Part shown: one piece after another, positions 42,875 to 49,932 of the stretch
How the letters are laid out: each line of letters opens with the position of its first letter
Position numbering within the stretch: the stretch's first letter is position 1
Source of the DNA: Frigoribacterium sp. Leaf415
GTDB lineage: Bacteria > Actinomycetota > Actinomycetes > Actinomycetales > Microbacteriaceae
Assembly: GCF_001424645.1 (NCBI RefSeq)
Contig: NZ_LMQR01000001.1
Coordinates: forward strand, 2,678,621 to 2,742,620
Reading direction: 5' to 3'
DNA length: 64,000 bases
Position numbers and translations under genes: made by a program
The notes under the pieces: generated by a model
What the model was told of the DNA's origin: nothing
The model's input: the letters and a program-made list of their open reading frames with translations, nothing else
The model's database searches: none

Positions 42875-43552
42875 ATGAACCTCCCCTACACGGCCGTCCT
42901 CTACGACCTCGACGGCACCATCGCCGACTCGGCGCCCGCGATCACCGCCAGCCTCGCCCACACGATCGGCGAACTCGGTCTTCCGGTGCCCTCCGCCGCC
43001 GACCTGATGGCCTGGGTCGGCCCGCCCCTGCCGCAGAGCTTCGAGGTGCGCCTCGGCCTCGACGGCGAGCGCCTCGTCGACGCCATGCGGCTCTACCGCG
43101 CGCACTACCTCGCCCACGGCGCCCTCGAGGGCGAGGTCTTCCCGGGCGTGCCCGACCTCATGGCGGCCGTGCACGCGGCCGGCATCCCCACCTCGACCGC
43201 GACCTCGAAGCCCGAGACCCCGGCCACGGCGATCCTGCGGGCGCACGGACTCGACCGCTACCTCGACGTCATCACCGGCGCCTCCGACGACGAGGTGCGC
43301 AACACCAAGGCCGACGTCGTCGAAGAGGCCCTGAAGCGCCTGCGGGCGCGCGGCGCCGACCTCTCGCGGCCCGTCCTGCTCGGCGACCGCCGCCACGACG
43401 TCGAGGGCGCGGCCGTGCACGGCGTGCCCACGATCCTGGTCGGCTGGGGCTACGGCGAGCCCGACGAACACGTCGGCGCGGTCGCCGTCGCGGCGGACGT
43501 CGACGAGGTGGCCGACCTGCTGGGCGTCTCCCTGCTGCGCGGCGCCGCGTGA
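42875..43552 (+). CDS. HAD superfamily phosphatase (phosphoglycolate phosphatase-like)
   Basis: The 225-aa hydrolase has the nucleophile motif LYDLDGTIADSAP, motif II in PTSTATSKPE, and motif III/IV in TKADVVEEAL and VLLGDRRHDVEGA. The helical cap (residues 18-80) is of C1 type, as in Gph/PGP and PpaX. Substrate is probably a small phosphate ester such as phosphoglycolate. It overlaps the MFS gene by 4 bp (GTGA). Confidence 0.88.
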   Translation: MNLPYTAVLYDLDGTIADSAPAITASLAHTIGELGLPVPSAADLMAWVGPPLPQSFEVRLGLDGERLVDAMRLYRAHYLAHGALEGEVFPGVPDLMAAVHAAGIPTSTATSKPETPATAILRAHGLDRYLDVITGASDDEVRNTKADVVEEALKRLRARGADLSRPVLLGDRRHDVEGAAVHGVPTILVGWGYGEPDEHVGAVAVAADVDEVADLLGVSLLRGAA

Positions 43553-44850
43553 CCCGCGCCGCGGCCGCCGTGCGGTCGCCCGCCGCCTGGCTGCTCACCC
43601 TCGCGATCGTGCTGATCGCCCTCAACATGCGGGGGCCGATCGTGGCCCCGGCGCCCGTGCTCGACCAGATGAGCGCCGACCTCGGCCTCACGGCGGTCGT
43701 CGCCGGGCTGCTCACCAGCATCCCCGTGCTCTGCTTCGCCGTGGCGAGCCCGTTCGCCTCGGCCCTGATCGGCCGGATCGGCGCCGAGCGCGCCGTCACC
43801 CTCGGGCTCGCGGGCGTCCTGCTCGGCACCCTGCTGCGCACGGCCGGCGGCACGGTCTGGCTCTACGTCGGCACGATCGTGATCGGCGTCGCGATCACGA
43901 TCGGCAACGTCGTGCTGCCCGTCGTCATCCGCCGCGACTTCAGCCCCGAGCGGGCGGGCTTCGTCACCGGCATCTACACCTCGGCCCTCAACGTCGGGTC
44001 GATGATCACCTCGTTGGCCACGGCCCCGATCGCCTCGGTCGTCGGTTGGCCCCTCGCCCTCGTCACCTGGGGGCTGCTCGCCGTCCTGGCCGCCGTCGTC
44101 TGGTCGATCGCGGTGGGACCCCGCGTGGCGGTGCGGGGCGGCAGCGTGGCCGTGGTGCCGGGGTCGCAGGCCGACGTCGACGACCGACACCGCGCCTCCT
44201 CGGCGACCGACGTCTTCACCGGCGGCATCGACGTCGTCGAGCCCGGTGAGGCCGAGGCCGACGCGCGCGAACGTCGACGCAGCGCCACGCCGCTGCTGCG
44301 TCGGTGGACCACCTGGGGTCTGACGCTGGCCTTCTCGGGCCAGGCGTTCGGCTACTACGGGCTCACGGCCTGGATGCCGACGCTGCTGCGCGACGAGGTC
44401 GGGCTGACCCGCGAGGCGGCCGGCGCGAGTTCGTCGGTCTTCCAGATCCTCGCCGTGGTGGGCGCGCTCGGCGTGCCGTTCCTCGCGCTGCGGGTGCGAC
44501 CCGCGGTCGTCATCGGTCTGATCGCCGTGTTCTGGTCGGCCATGCCGCTGGGCCTGCTCTTCGCCCCCGAACACTGGCTGCTCTGGTCGATCTTCGGCGG
44601 GGCCGCGCAGGGCGGCGGGATCACGATCATCTTCATCGTCATCGTGCGCATGGCGTCGACCGACGTCGAGGCACGGCGCCTGTCGGCCCTCGTGCAGGGC
44701 GGCGGGTACGCGATCGCGGCACTCGGCCCGCTCGCCATCGGCGGGCTGCACGACGTCAGCGGCAACTGGCAGATCCCGATGATCGGCGTCGCGGCGGCGG
44801 TCGTCGTGCTCGGCGTCAGCGGCGTGCTGTCGTCGCGGCGCGTGCCCTGA
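43549..44850 (+). CDS. MFS transporter of the CynX/NimT type
   Basis: The 433-aa protein has twelve membrane helices. The N-terminal ALNMRGPIVAPAPVLDQMSADLGLT and SIPVLCFAVASPFASALIGRIGAERAV are typical of CynX/NimT-like MFS carriers. A long cytoplasmic loop between helices 6 and 7 (about residues 185-250) is hydrophilic and includes the R-A-S-S word (RHRASSATDVF). GTG at 43549 overlaps the HAD gene, so they are co-translated. Substrate unknown; relatives handle cyanate or nitroimidazole-type anions. Confidence 0.88.
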   Translation: MTRAAAAVRSPAAWLLTLAIVLIALNMRGPIVAPAPVLDQMSADLGLTAVVAGLLTSIPVLCFAVASPFASALIGRIGAERAVTLGLAGVLLGTLLRTAGGTVWLYVGTIVIGVAITIGNVVLPVVIRRDFSPERAGFVTGIYTSALNVGSMITSLATAPIASVVGWPLALVTWGLLAVLAAVVWSIAVGPRVAVRGGSVAVVPGSQADVDDRHRASSATDVFTGGIDVVEPGEAEADARERRRSATPLLRRWTTWGLTLAFSGQAFGYYGLTAWMPTLLRDEVGLTREAAGASSSVFQILAVVGALGVPFLALRVRPAVVIGLIAVFWSAMPLGLLFAPEHWLLWSIFGGAAQGGGITIIFIVIVRMASTDVEARRLSALVQGGGYAIAALGPLAIGGLHDVSGNWQIPMIGVAAAVVVLGVSGVLSSRRVP

Positions 44851-44905
44851 GCCGACCGGGCAGACGGCCCGGGGGCCTGACGGACGGGGGGCCCGAGGGG
44901 CGGGG

Positions 44906-45814
44906 TCAGTCCTGCACGCCTCCGGCGAAGAGCACCTCGAGCGTCAGCGGGTCGCGTCCGGTCAGGTCGCGCACGGACGACGTCACCTGCGCCACCTCGC
45001 CCGAGGCCATCGACGTGTAGGTGCTGACCCAGGCGTCCGCCTGGAAGGGCTCGGGTTCGAAGACACGACGGGACTCGTAGGCCTCGTCGACCGTCTCGTC
45101 CACGAACGTGAACGACCGCCCGCCGAGGGCGGTGAGGCGTGCGGCCGCCTCGGTCAGGGTGAACGCCTCCGACCCGGTGAGGTCGTAGGTCGCCCCGGCG
45201 TGCGACTCGTGGTCGAGCAGCACGACGGCCGCCACCGCCGCGACGTCGGCCCGGGCCACCGCGGCCACGCGCCCGTCGCCGGCCGGGCCACGGATGACGC
45301 CCTGCTCGTCCGCGAACAGCGGGATGAAGTCCAGGTAGAAGTTGTCGCGCAGGAACGTGAAGGCCAGACCCGACTCGCGGATGTGCTGCTCGGTCGCGAA
45401 GTGGTCCCGCCCGAGCGTGAACACCGAGTCGGCCGACGCCCCGGCGAACGACGTGTAGACCACGTGCCGCACGCCCGCCTCGACGGCGGCGTCGACGAAC
45501 GTACGGTGCTGGTCGACGCGGTCGGGGGCCTCGGCCGCCGACACCATGAACAGGGTCTCGACGCCGCGCAGCGCCTCGACGGAGGCGGCCCGGTCGCCGT
45601 AGGTCGCGACGGCGACCTCGGCCTCGGCGCCGTCGAGCCGGGGCGCGCGGGCGGCGTCGCGCACGACGAGCCGCAACGGCACGCCCCGCTCCGACAGGTG
45701 GAGCGCCACGATGCCACCGACGGCACCCGTCGCGCCCGTCACGGCGACGAGCGGCGAGGAGGCGCGGGCGGGCTCCCCCACGGAGGCGGACGAGGTCTCG
45801 GGCGAGTCGGTCAT
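44906..45814 (-). CDS. NmrA/QOR2-like NAD(P)H-binding SDR protein
   Basis: The 302-aa atypical short-chain dehydrogenase has the dinucleotide loop VAVTGATGAVGGIVALHLSERG and lacks the YxxxK pair at its usual place. Segments HVVYTSFAGASADSVFTLGRDHFATEQHIRESGLAFTFLRDNFYLDFI are characteristic of NmrA/QOR2-like proteins, redox sensors or quinone reductases. The first 22 residues are a Ser/Ala-rich extension with an R-A-S-S word. It converges with the MFS gene. No clear promoter. Confidence 0.85.
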   Translation of the reverse strand: MTDSPETSSASVGEPARASSPLVAVTGATGAVGGIVALHLSERGVPLRLVVRDAARAPRLDGAEAEVAVATYGDRAASVEALRGVETLFMVSAAEAPDRVDQHRTFVDAAVEAGVRHVVYTSFAGASADSVFTLGRDHFATEQHIRESGLAFTFLRDNFYLDFIPLFADEQGVIRGPAGDGRVAAVARADVAAVAAVVLLDHESHAGATYDLTGSEAFTLTEAAARLTALGGRSFTFVDETVDEAYESRRVFEPEPFQADAWVSTYTSMASGEVAQVTSSVRDLTGRDPLTLEVLFAGGVQD

Positions 45815-46091
45815 GCCTCACTGAACCATGCGCGGTGGGGGCGGCTCCCAGGCGGGGCCGACCCGCGCCTCCTCGTCCGCCCGGCGCGCCCCGATCGGCG
45901 TCGTTGCGGGGATCGAGACTCGTTATCGACTGCCGGGATCGGTGGCCGTCGCCGACGGGCGCCGGTAGATTCGACGCCGGCCCGACACCCCGACGGACCG
46001 ACCCGGCGGGCCGATCACCACCCCGACCCGCCACCCCCGATCCGCCACCCCCGACCTCCACACCCGACCTCCACCCCGACGAGAGGCGCCC
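45815..46091. other. Divergent intergenic region, SDR / CDF
   Basis: This 277-bp gap holds a GAGGAGGCGCG copy (complement, 45864-45874), a possible -10 TAGATT (45967-45972), and irregular repeats of GACCTCCAC/CCGCCACCC between about 46015 and 46080. No gene is seen. Confidence 0.5.
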
Positions 46092-47006
46092 ATGGGCCAC
46101 GACCACGGACACGGACACGTCGCCGCCGACGGACGACGGCTGCGCCTCGCGATCGCGATCATCGCCCTCGGCCTCGTCGCCCAGCTGGTGGGCGCCTGGC
46201 TCTCGGGCTCGCTCGCGCTGCTCGCCGACTCGGGGCACATGCTCTCCGACCTGGCCGGGCTGATCGTCGCGCTCGTGGCCACGATCGTCGCCGCCCGCCC
46301 GGCGAGCGGCCGACAGACCTACGGCTACCGACGGGCCGAGGTGTTCGCCGCGTTCGTCAACGGCCTCGTGCTGCTCGCCGTGTCGCTCTCGGTCGCCGTC
46401 GCCGCCGTGTCCCGCCTCGTGGCGGTCGGCGAGCACGAGGTGCTCGGCCTGCCGATGCTGGTCGTCGGCCTGGTCGGCGGGGCCACGAACGTCGCGGCCC
46501 TGCTCGTCCTGCGGGGCGGGGCGACGCACTCCATCAACATGCGCGGGGCCTACCTCGAGGTGCTCGGCGACCTGCTCGGCTCGGCGGCCGTCGTCGTGGC
46601 CGCCGTCGTCGTGCTGACCACGGGCTTCACGCAGGCCGACTCGGTCGGGTCGCTGATCATCGCGGCGATGATCGTGCCGCGGGCCTGGTCGCTGCTGCGC
46701 GAGGCGATCCGGGTGCTGTTCGGGTCGGCACCGGGCGACATCGACCTCGAATCGGTCCGCACGCACATCGGCGACACCCCCGGCGTCGTCTCGGCGCACG
46801 ACGTGCACGCCTGGCAGATCACCAGCGGGGCGACCGTCTTCTCGGCGCACGTCGTCGTCGAACGCGAGGTGTTCTGCGACATGAAGGTCGACGAGACCCT
46901 GGACGCCCTCGACCGGTGCCTCGCCGCCCACTTCTCGGTCGAGCACGCGACGTTCCAGCTCGAGCCGGCCGACCACGCGGGGCACGAGCGCGAGACGCAC
47001 GCCTGA
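46092..47006 (+). CDS. Cation diffusion facilitator (CzcD-like zinc/cation exporter)
   Basis: The 304-aa antiporter has six membrane helices and a C-terminal cytoplasmic domain. A His-rich start (MGHDHGHGH) and the helix-2 metal site DSGHMLSD are present. The helix-5 site reads EVLGD, where many CDF proteins have HVLGD, so one metal ligand is Glu. The tail DVHAWQITSGATVFSAHVVVE is the usual dimer domain. It exports zinc or related divalent cations. ATG at 46092 has GAGAGG 5 nt upstream. Confidence 0.92.
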   Translation: MGHDHGHGHVAADGRRLRLAIAIIALGLVAQLVGAWLSGSLALLADSGHMLSDLAGLIVALVATIVAARPASGRQTYGYRRAEVFAAFVNGLVLLAVSLSVAVAAVSRLVAVGEHEVLGLPMLVVGLVGGATNVAALLVLRGGATHSINMRGAYLEVLGDLLGSAAVVVAAVVVLTTGFTQADSVGSLIIAAMIVPRAWSLLREAIRVLFGSAPGDIDLESVRTHIGDTPGVVSAHDVHAWQITSGATVFSAHVVVEREVFCDMKVDETLDALDRCLAAHFSVEHATFQLEPADHAGHERETHA

Positions 47007-47044
47007 CCCGGCATTCGTCGTCGCTTTCCCCCGGAGGCGCGGGT

Positions 47045-47100
47045 CGAGTGGGCAGGAATGGTCCTTCCCCAGCCACCGAAGGACAATTTCTGCCCACTCG
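47045..47100. terminator. 56-bp near-perfect palindrome between convergent CDF and FluC genes
   Basis: Arms 47045-47067 and 47078-47100 (23 nt) match except for one G-T and one G-A pair, around a 10-nt loop. As at 21330 it sits in a gap between convergent genes and has an AT-richer inner part than its surroundings. It probably terminates both genes. Confidence 0.6.
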
Positions 47101-47108
47101 GCGTGCCA

Positions 47109-47159
47109 GCCCGTCAGGCCGGCGGGCCCGTCAGGCCGACGAGCCCCTCAGGCCAGCGA
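47109..47159 (-). repeat. 17-bp tandem repeat (x3) spanning the FluC stop codon
   Basis: Units start at 47109, 47126 and 47143 (GCCCGTCAGGCCGRCGR-like). The third contains the TGA of the FluC gene (complement of 47148-47150); the others lie beyond the stop like copies of the gene end. Confidence 0.85.
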
Positions 47160-47525
47160 GCCGAGCCACAGGCCGAGGGACGCGACGCCGACGCACGCGA
47201 CGAGCATGCCCAGGCCGTTCGCGATCGCGGCCCCGCGTCGCCCGGCGGCCAGCAGTCGCACCGTCTCGACGCTCGCGGTGCTGAACGTCGTGTACCCGCC
47301 GAGCAGGCCGGTGCCGAGGACGGCCTTCCACTCGGGCGCGACGACCGCCTGCAGGGCGAGGCCGGTCAGCAGCCCCAGCGCGAACGAGCCCGACACGTTG
47401 ATGACGGTCGTGCCCCACGGGTAGGCGGCGCCCAGGCGATCCTTGACGAGGCCGTCGACGACGAAGCGCGCGGCGGCACCGATCCCACCGGCCGCCGCGA
47501 CGGCGACGACGAGCAGCGGGCTCAC
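47148..47525 (-). CDS. crcB: Fluoride channel FluC/CrcB, second subunit
   Basis: The 125-aa protein has four membrane helices. Motifs GGIGAAARFVVD, TTVINVSGSFALGLLTG and TGLLGGYTTFSTASVETVRL are the pore and sodium-site segments of Fluc channels, which expel fluoride. Fluc works as an antiparallel dimer; in many Gram-positives two genes encode the halves, as here. GTG at 47525 overlaps the other subunit gene by 4 bp. Confidence 0.92.
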   Translation of the reverse strand: MSPLLVVAVAAAGGIGAAARFVVDGLVKDRLGAAYPWGTTVINVSGSFALGLLTGLALQAVVAPEWKAVLGTGLLGGYTTFSTASVETVRLLAAGRRGAAIANGLGMLVACVGVASLGLWLGSLA

Positions 47526-47959
47526 GAGGCGCGCCCGGCGAGACGTGCGCCGACCCGGATGCCCGCCGCCGCGGCGAGCACCCCGACCACCAGGCTCAGC
47601 AGCCCGTAGAGCGCGGCGACGGCGAGGTCGCCTCCACCTGCCCCGGCGAGCTGCGCGGTCTCGGTCGCGAGCGAGCTGTAGGTCGTGAACCCGCCGAGGA
47701 CGCCCGTCCCCACGAAGAGTCGGGTCCGGCGGTGCCCGCCCTCGTCGGGCCCGGAGCGCAGCAGCCGCTCGAGCAGGACGCCGAGCACGAACGCCCCGAC
47801 CACGTTGATCGCGAAGATCGCCGTGTCGAACGCACCCCACGACGGCACCACGAGCGTGACCCCGACCCGCGCAGCCGTCCCGAGGGCGCCGCCCAGCGCC
47901 ACGAGGGCGATCAGGGACGGACGGAGGTGCGGGGCGCGAGGGCGCGCAGCCCCCGTCAC
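47522..47959 (-). CDS. crcB: Fluoride channel FluC/CrcB, first subunit
   Basis: The 145-aa partner has the same pattern (GGALGTAARVGVTL, FAINVVGAFVLGVLLERLL, GTGVLGGFTTYSSLATETAQL) and a 14-residue N-terminal extension. It starts with GTG at 47959, 13 bp after the USP stop, so the two Fluc genes may be read with the stress-protein gene. Confidence 0.92.
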   Translation of the reverse strand: MTGAARPRAPHLRPSLIALVALGGALGTAARVGVTLVVPSWGAFDTAIFAINVVGAFVLGVLLERLLRSGPDEGGHRRTRLFVGTGVLGGFTTYSSLATETAQLAGAGGGDLAVAALYGLLSLVVGVLAAAAGIRVGARLAGRAS

Positions 47960-47972
47960 CGGCGGCCTCGCG

Positions 47973-48491
47973 TCACAGTTCGTCCTCCCACGGCAGCGTC
48001 TGGCTGCGGGGGACGGGGGCGAGCGGCACGACGACGACCGGGCGGTGCTGACGGTGACTGAGGTGCAGGGCGACCGAACCGGCGAAGAACTCGCGGACGC
48101 TGCCTCGCAGGCCGGCCTCGCGACTGCCGACGACGATCAGGGGGGCGTCGAGCTGCTCGGCCAGGCGCGACAGGCACTGGGCGGGGTCGCCGGCGACGAC
48201 CGAGGTGCGCAGCTCGACGCCGCGAGCCGAGGCGATCGGCCGCAGCCGCGCCTCCAGGTCGGCGTCGAAGGACAGCGTCTCGCTGTAGTCGTCGGGGTCG
48301 AGGGGGTACGACAGGACGGTGCCGTCGATGCCCTCGGCGAAGGCGAGCCGGTCGGGCTCGACCGAGACGCACAGCAGGCCGGTGCCGAAGCGTGCCGCCA
48401 GGTCGGCCGCGGTCGCCACCACGGACTCGCCCGAGTTCGGCACGACGCCCACGACGACGAAGCCGCGGGCGGGGTTCTGTTCGTCGGACAT
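47973..48491 (-). CDS. Universal stress protein (UspA family)
   Basis: The 172-aa protein is one USP domain, with the ATP-binding pattern G-x2-G-x9-G-S in VVGSREAGLRGSVREFFAGSVALHL and a final VVVVPLAP strand. ATG at 48491 follows a G-rich Shine-Dalgarno-like stretch (GAGGGTGG). USPs bind ATP and support survival under starvation or redox stress. First gene of a probable USP-FluC-FluC unit. Confidence 0.88.
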   Translation of the reverse strand: MSDEQNPARGFVVVGVVPNSGESVVATAADLAARFGTGLLCVSVEPDRLAFAEGIDGTVLSYPLDPDDYSETLSFDADLEARLRPIASARGVELRTSVVAGDPAQCLSRLAEQLDAPLIVVGSREAGLRGSVREFFAGSVALHLSHRQHRPVVVVPLAPVPRSQTLPWEDEL

Positions 48492-48585
48492 GGTCACCAC
48501 CCTCTCACCGCGTCGCCGACCCGTGCGGCGCCACGGCGACAGTGAACCACCGTCACGCCCCTCCGCGGAAGAGCAGACTGTCGGC

Positions 48586-49269
48586 ATGTGCGGTCGCTAC
48601 GTCGTTGCCCGGGCCACGTCCGATCTGCTGCCGAGCCTGCTCGACGGCCTGGGGCCCCTGCCCGACGACTTCAACGTCGCGCCGACGACGGTCGTGCCGG
48701 TCGTCCGCGAGCGGCACGGCGAGCGGCAGCTGCCCGGTGCCCGGTGGGGCTTCGTGCCGTCGTGGTACCCCGACCTGAAGAAGCGGCCGCAGCCGATCAA
48801 CGCGCGCATCGAGACCGTGGCGACGAGCGGCATGTTCCGTCGGGCGTTCGCCACGAGCCGGTGCATCGTGCCCGCGCAGGGGTACTACGAGTGGGTCGTG
48901 ACCGAGACGGGCAAGCAGCCGCACTACGTGCACCAGCCCGACGCCGGGCTCGCCATGGCCGGTCTCGTCACCGCGTGGCCCGACCCCGCCAGGGCCGAGG
49001 ACGACCCCGACCGCTGGGTGCTCTCGACGACGATCATCACGCGTGACGCCCACGTGGCGCCGGGCGAGGTCCACGACCGGATGCCGGCCTGCCTGACGCC
49101 CGACTCGTACGACGACTGGCTGGGCGACGGCCTCGACGCCGACGAGCTGCTGGCGCTGCTCGACCGGGACTCGTTCGAGGTCGCCCACGACCTCGTGCAG
49201 CACGAGGTGAGCCGCGACGCGAACAACGTCCGCAACAACGGCCCGCACCTCATCGACCCCCTGCGCTGA
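48586..49269 (+). CDS. SOS response-associated peptidase / abasic-site shield (HMCES/YedK)
   Basis: The 227-aa protein begins with the catalytic MCGRYVV, whose Cys2 must be exposed and forms a thiazolidine crosslink with abasic sites in single-stranded DNA. Other marks are DFNVAPTT, ARWGFVPSW, NARIETVA, the Glu in GYYEWVV and the His region HDRMPACLTP. ATG at 48586 gives the exact N-terminus needed. A -10-like CAGACT (48574-48579) ends 6 nt before it, so the message may be leaderless. Confidence 0.93.
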   Translation: MCGRYVVARATSDLLPSLLDGLGPLPDDFNVAPTTVVPVVRERHGERQLPGARWGFVPSWYPDLKKRPQPINARIETVATSGMFRRAFATSRCIVPAQGYYEWVVTETGKQPHYVHQPDAGLAMAGLVTAWPDPARAEDDPDRWVLSTTIITRDAHVAPGEVHDRMPACLTPDSYDDWLGDGLDADELLALLDRDSFEVAHDLVQHEVSRDANNVRNNGPHLIDPLR

Positions 49270-49283
49270 CGCCCCTCGGACGA

Positions 49284-49350
49284 GGAGGCGCGGCCCGCGT
49301 CCCAGCCGGAGGCGCGGTTCGCGTCCCAGCCGGAGGCGCGGCCCGCTGCC
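49284..49350. repeat. 24-bp tandem repeat (x2.8) built on the GGAGGCGCGG word
   Basis: Units start at 49284, 49308 and 49332; each begins GGAGGCGCGG and ends CGCGTCCCAGCC, with two base changes in the second copy. It fills the gap between the convergent YedK gene and the last gene of the secretion operon. Confidence 0.85.
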
Positions 49351-49932
49351 TCAGCGCGCGTCGCGGTGACTCGCCAGGCGTTCGCGCAGGTAGGACACGA
49401 GTTCGCCCTGGGCCCGTCGGGACTCCCGGGTCAGTCGGTTGAGCGGCACGCGACCGCCCGCCGCCAGTGCGGGGTCGCGCGGGACGACGACGAGCGAGCG
49501 TCGGCCGAACTCGTTCTGCAGTGCCTCGCTCGAGCGCGTGGTCCGGTGCTCACCGAAGACGCCGACGACCACGAGCATCACCCGGCGCAGGCCGCCGACC
49601 CCGTGTCGCTCGCGGATCCGAGCGAGGACCCGTTGGGCGTCGGCGAACCCGACCGGGGTCGTCGGGGCAACGACGACCCCGAACACGCTCGTGTCGTCGA
49701 GCAGGTCGAGGAGGGCGCCGTCGGCGTGGGCACCGAGGTCGTGCAGGGTCAGCTCGTGGTCGACCCGTGGCGCGTCGTCGCCCCCGGTCAGCCGGGACCC
49801 GAGGTCCCCGCCCGAGTGGTCGACCAGCCGGGGCACCGACTCCCCCGAGAGCTGGGTGAAGAGCAGGGCCGTGACCGTCGTCGTCCCGACGCCGCCGGCG
49901 ACTCCCGCCACGACGACCGTCCGGCCCGTCAC
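49351..49932 (-). CDS. P-loop ATPase-like protein of the ESX locus (lysine-less Walker A)
   Basis: The 193-aa protein has a MinD/ParA-like start, VVVAGVAGGVGTTTVTALLFTQL, but the P-loop lysine is Thr (GGVGTTT). Later segments (LVDHSGGDLGSRL, FGVVVAPTTPVGFADAQRVLARI, RVMLVVVGVFG) follow the SIMIBI pattern. It starts with GTG at 49932, overlapping eccC by 4 bp, and is the last gene of the secretion operon. Because it keeps the fold but not the lysine, it may be a non-hydrolysing partner of EccC or of the other MinD-like protein; this is inference. Confidence 0.7.
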   Translation of the reverse strand: MTGRTVVVAGVAGGVGTTTVTALLFTQLSGESVPRLVDHSGGDLGSRLTGGDDAPRVDHELTLHDLGAHADGALLDLLDDTSVFGVVVAPTTPVGFADAQRVLARIRERHGVGGLRRVMLVVVGVFGEHRTTRSSEALQNEFGRRSLVVVPRDPALAAGGRVPLNRLTRESRRAQGELVSYLRERLASHRDAR

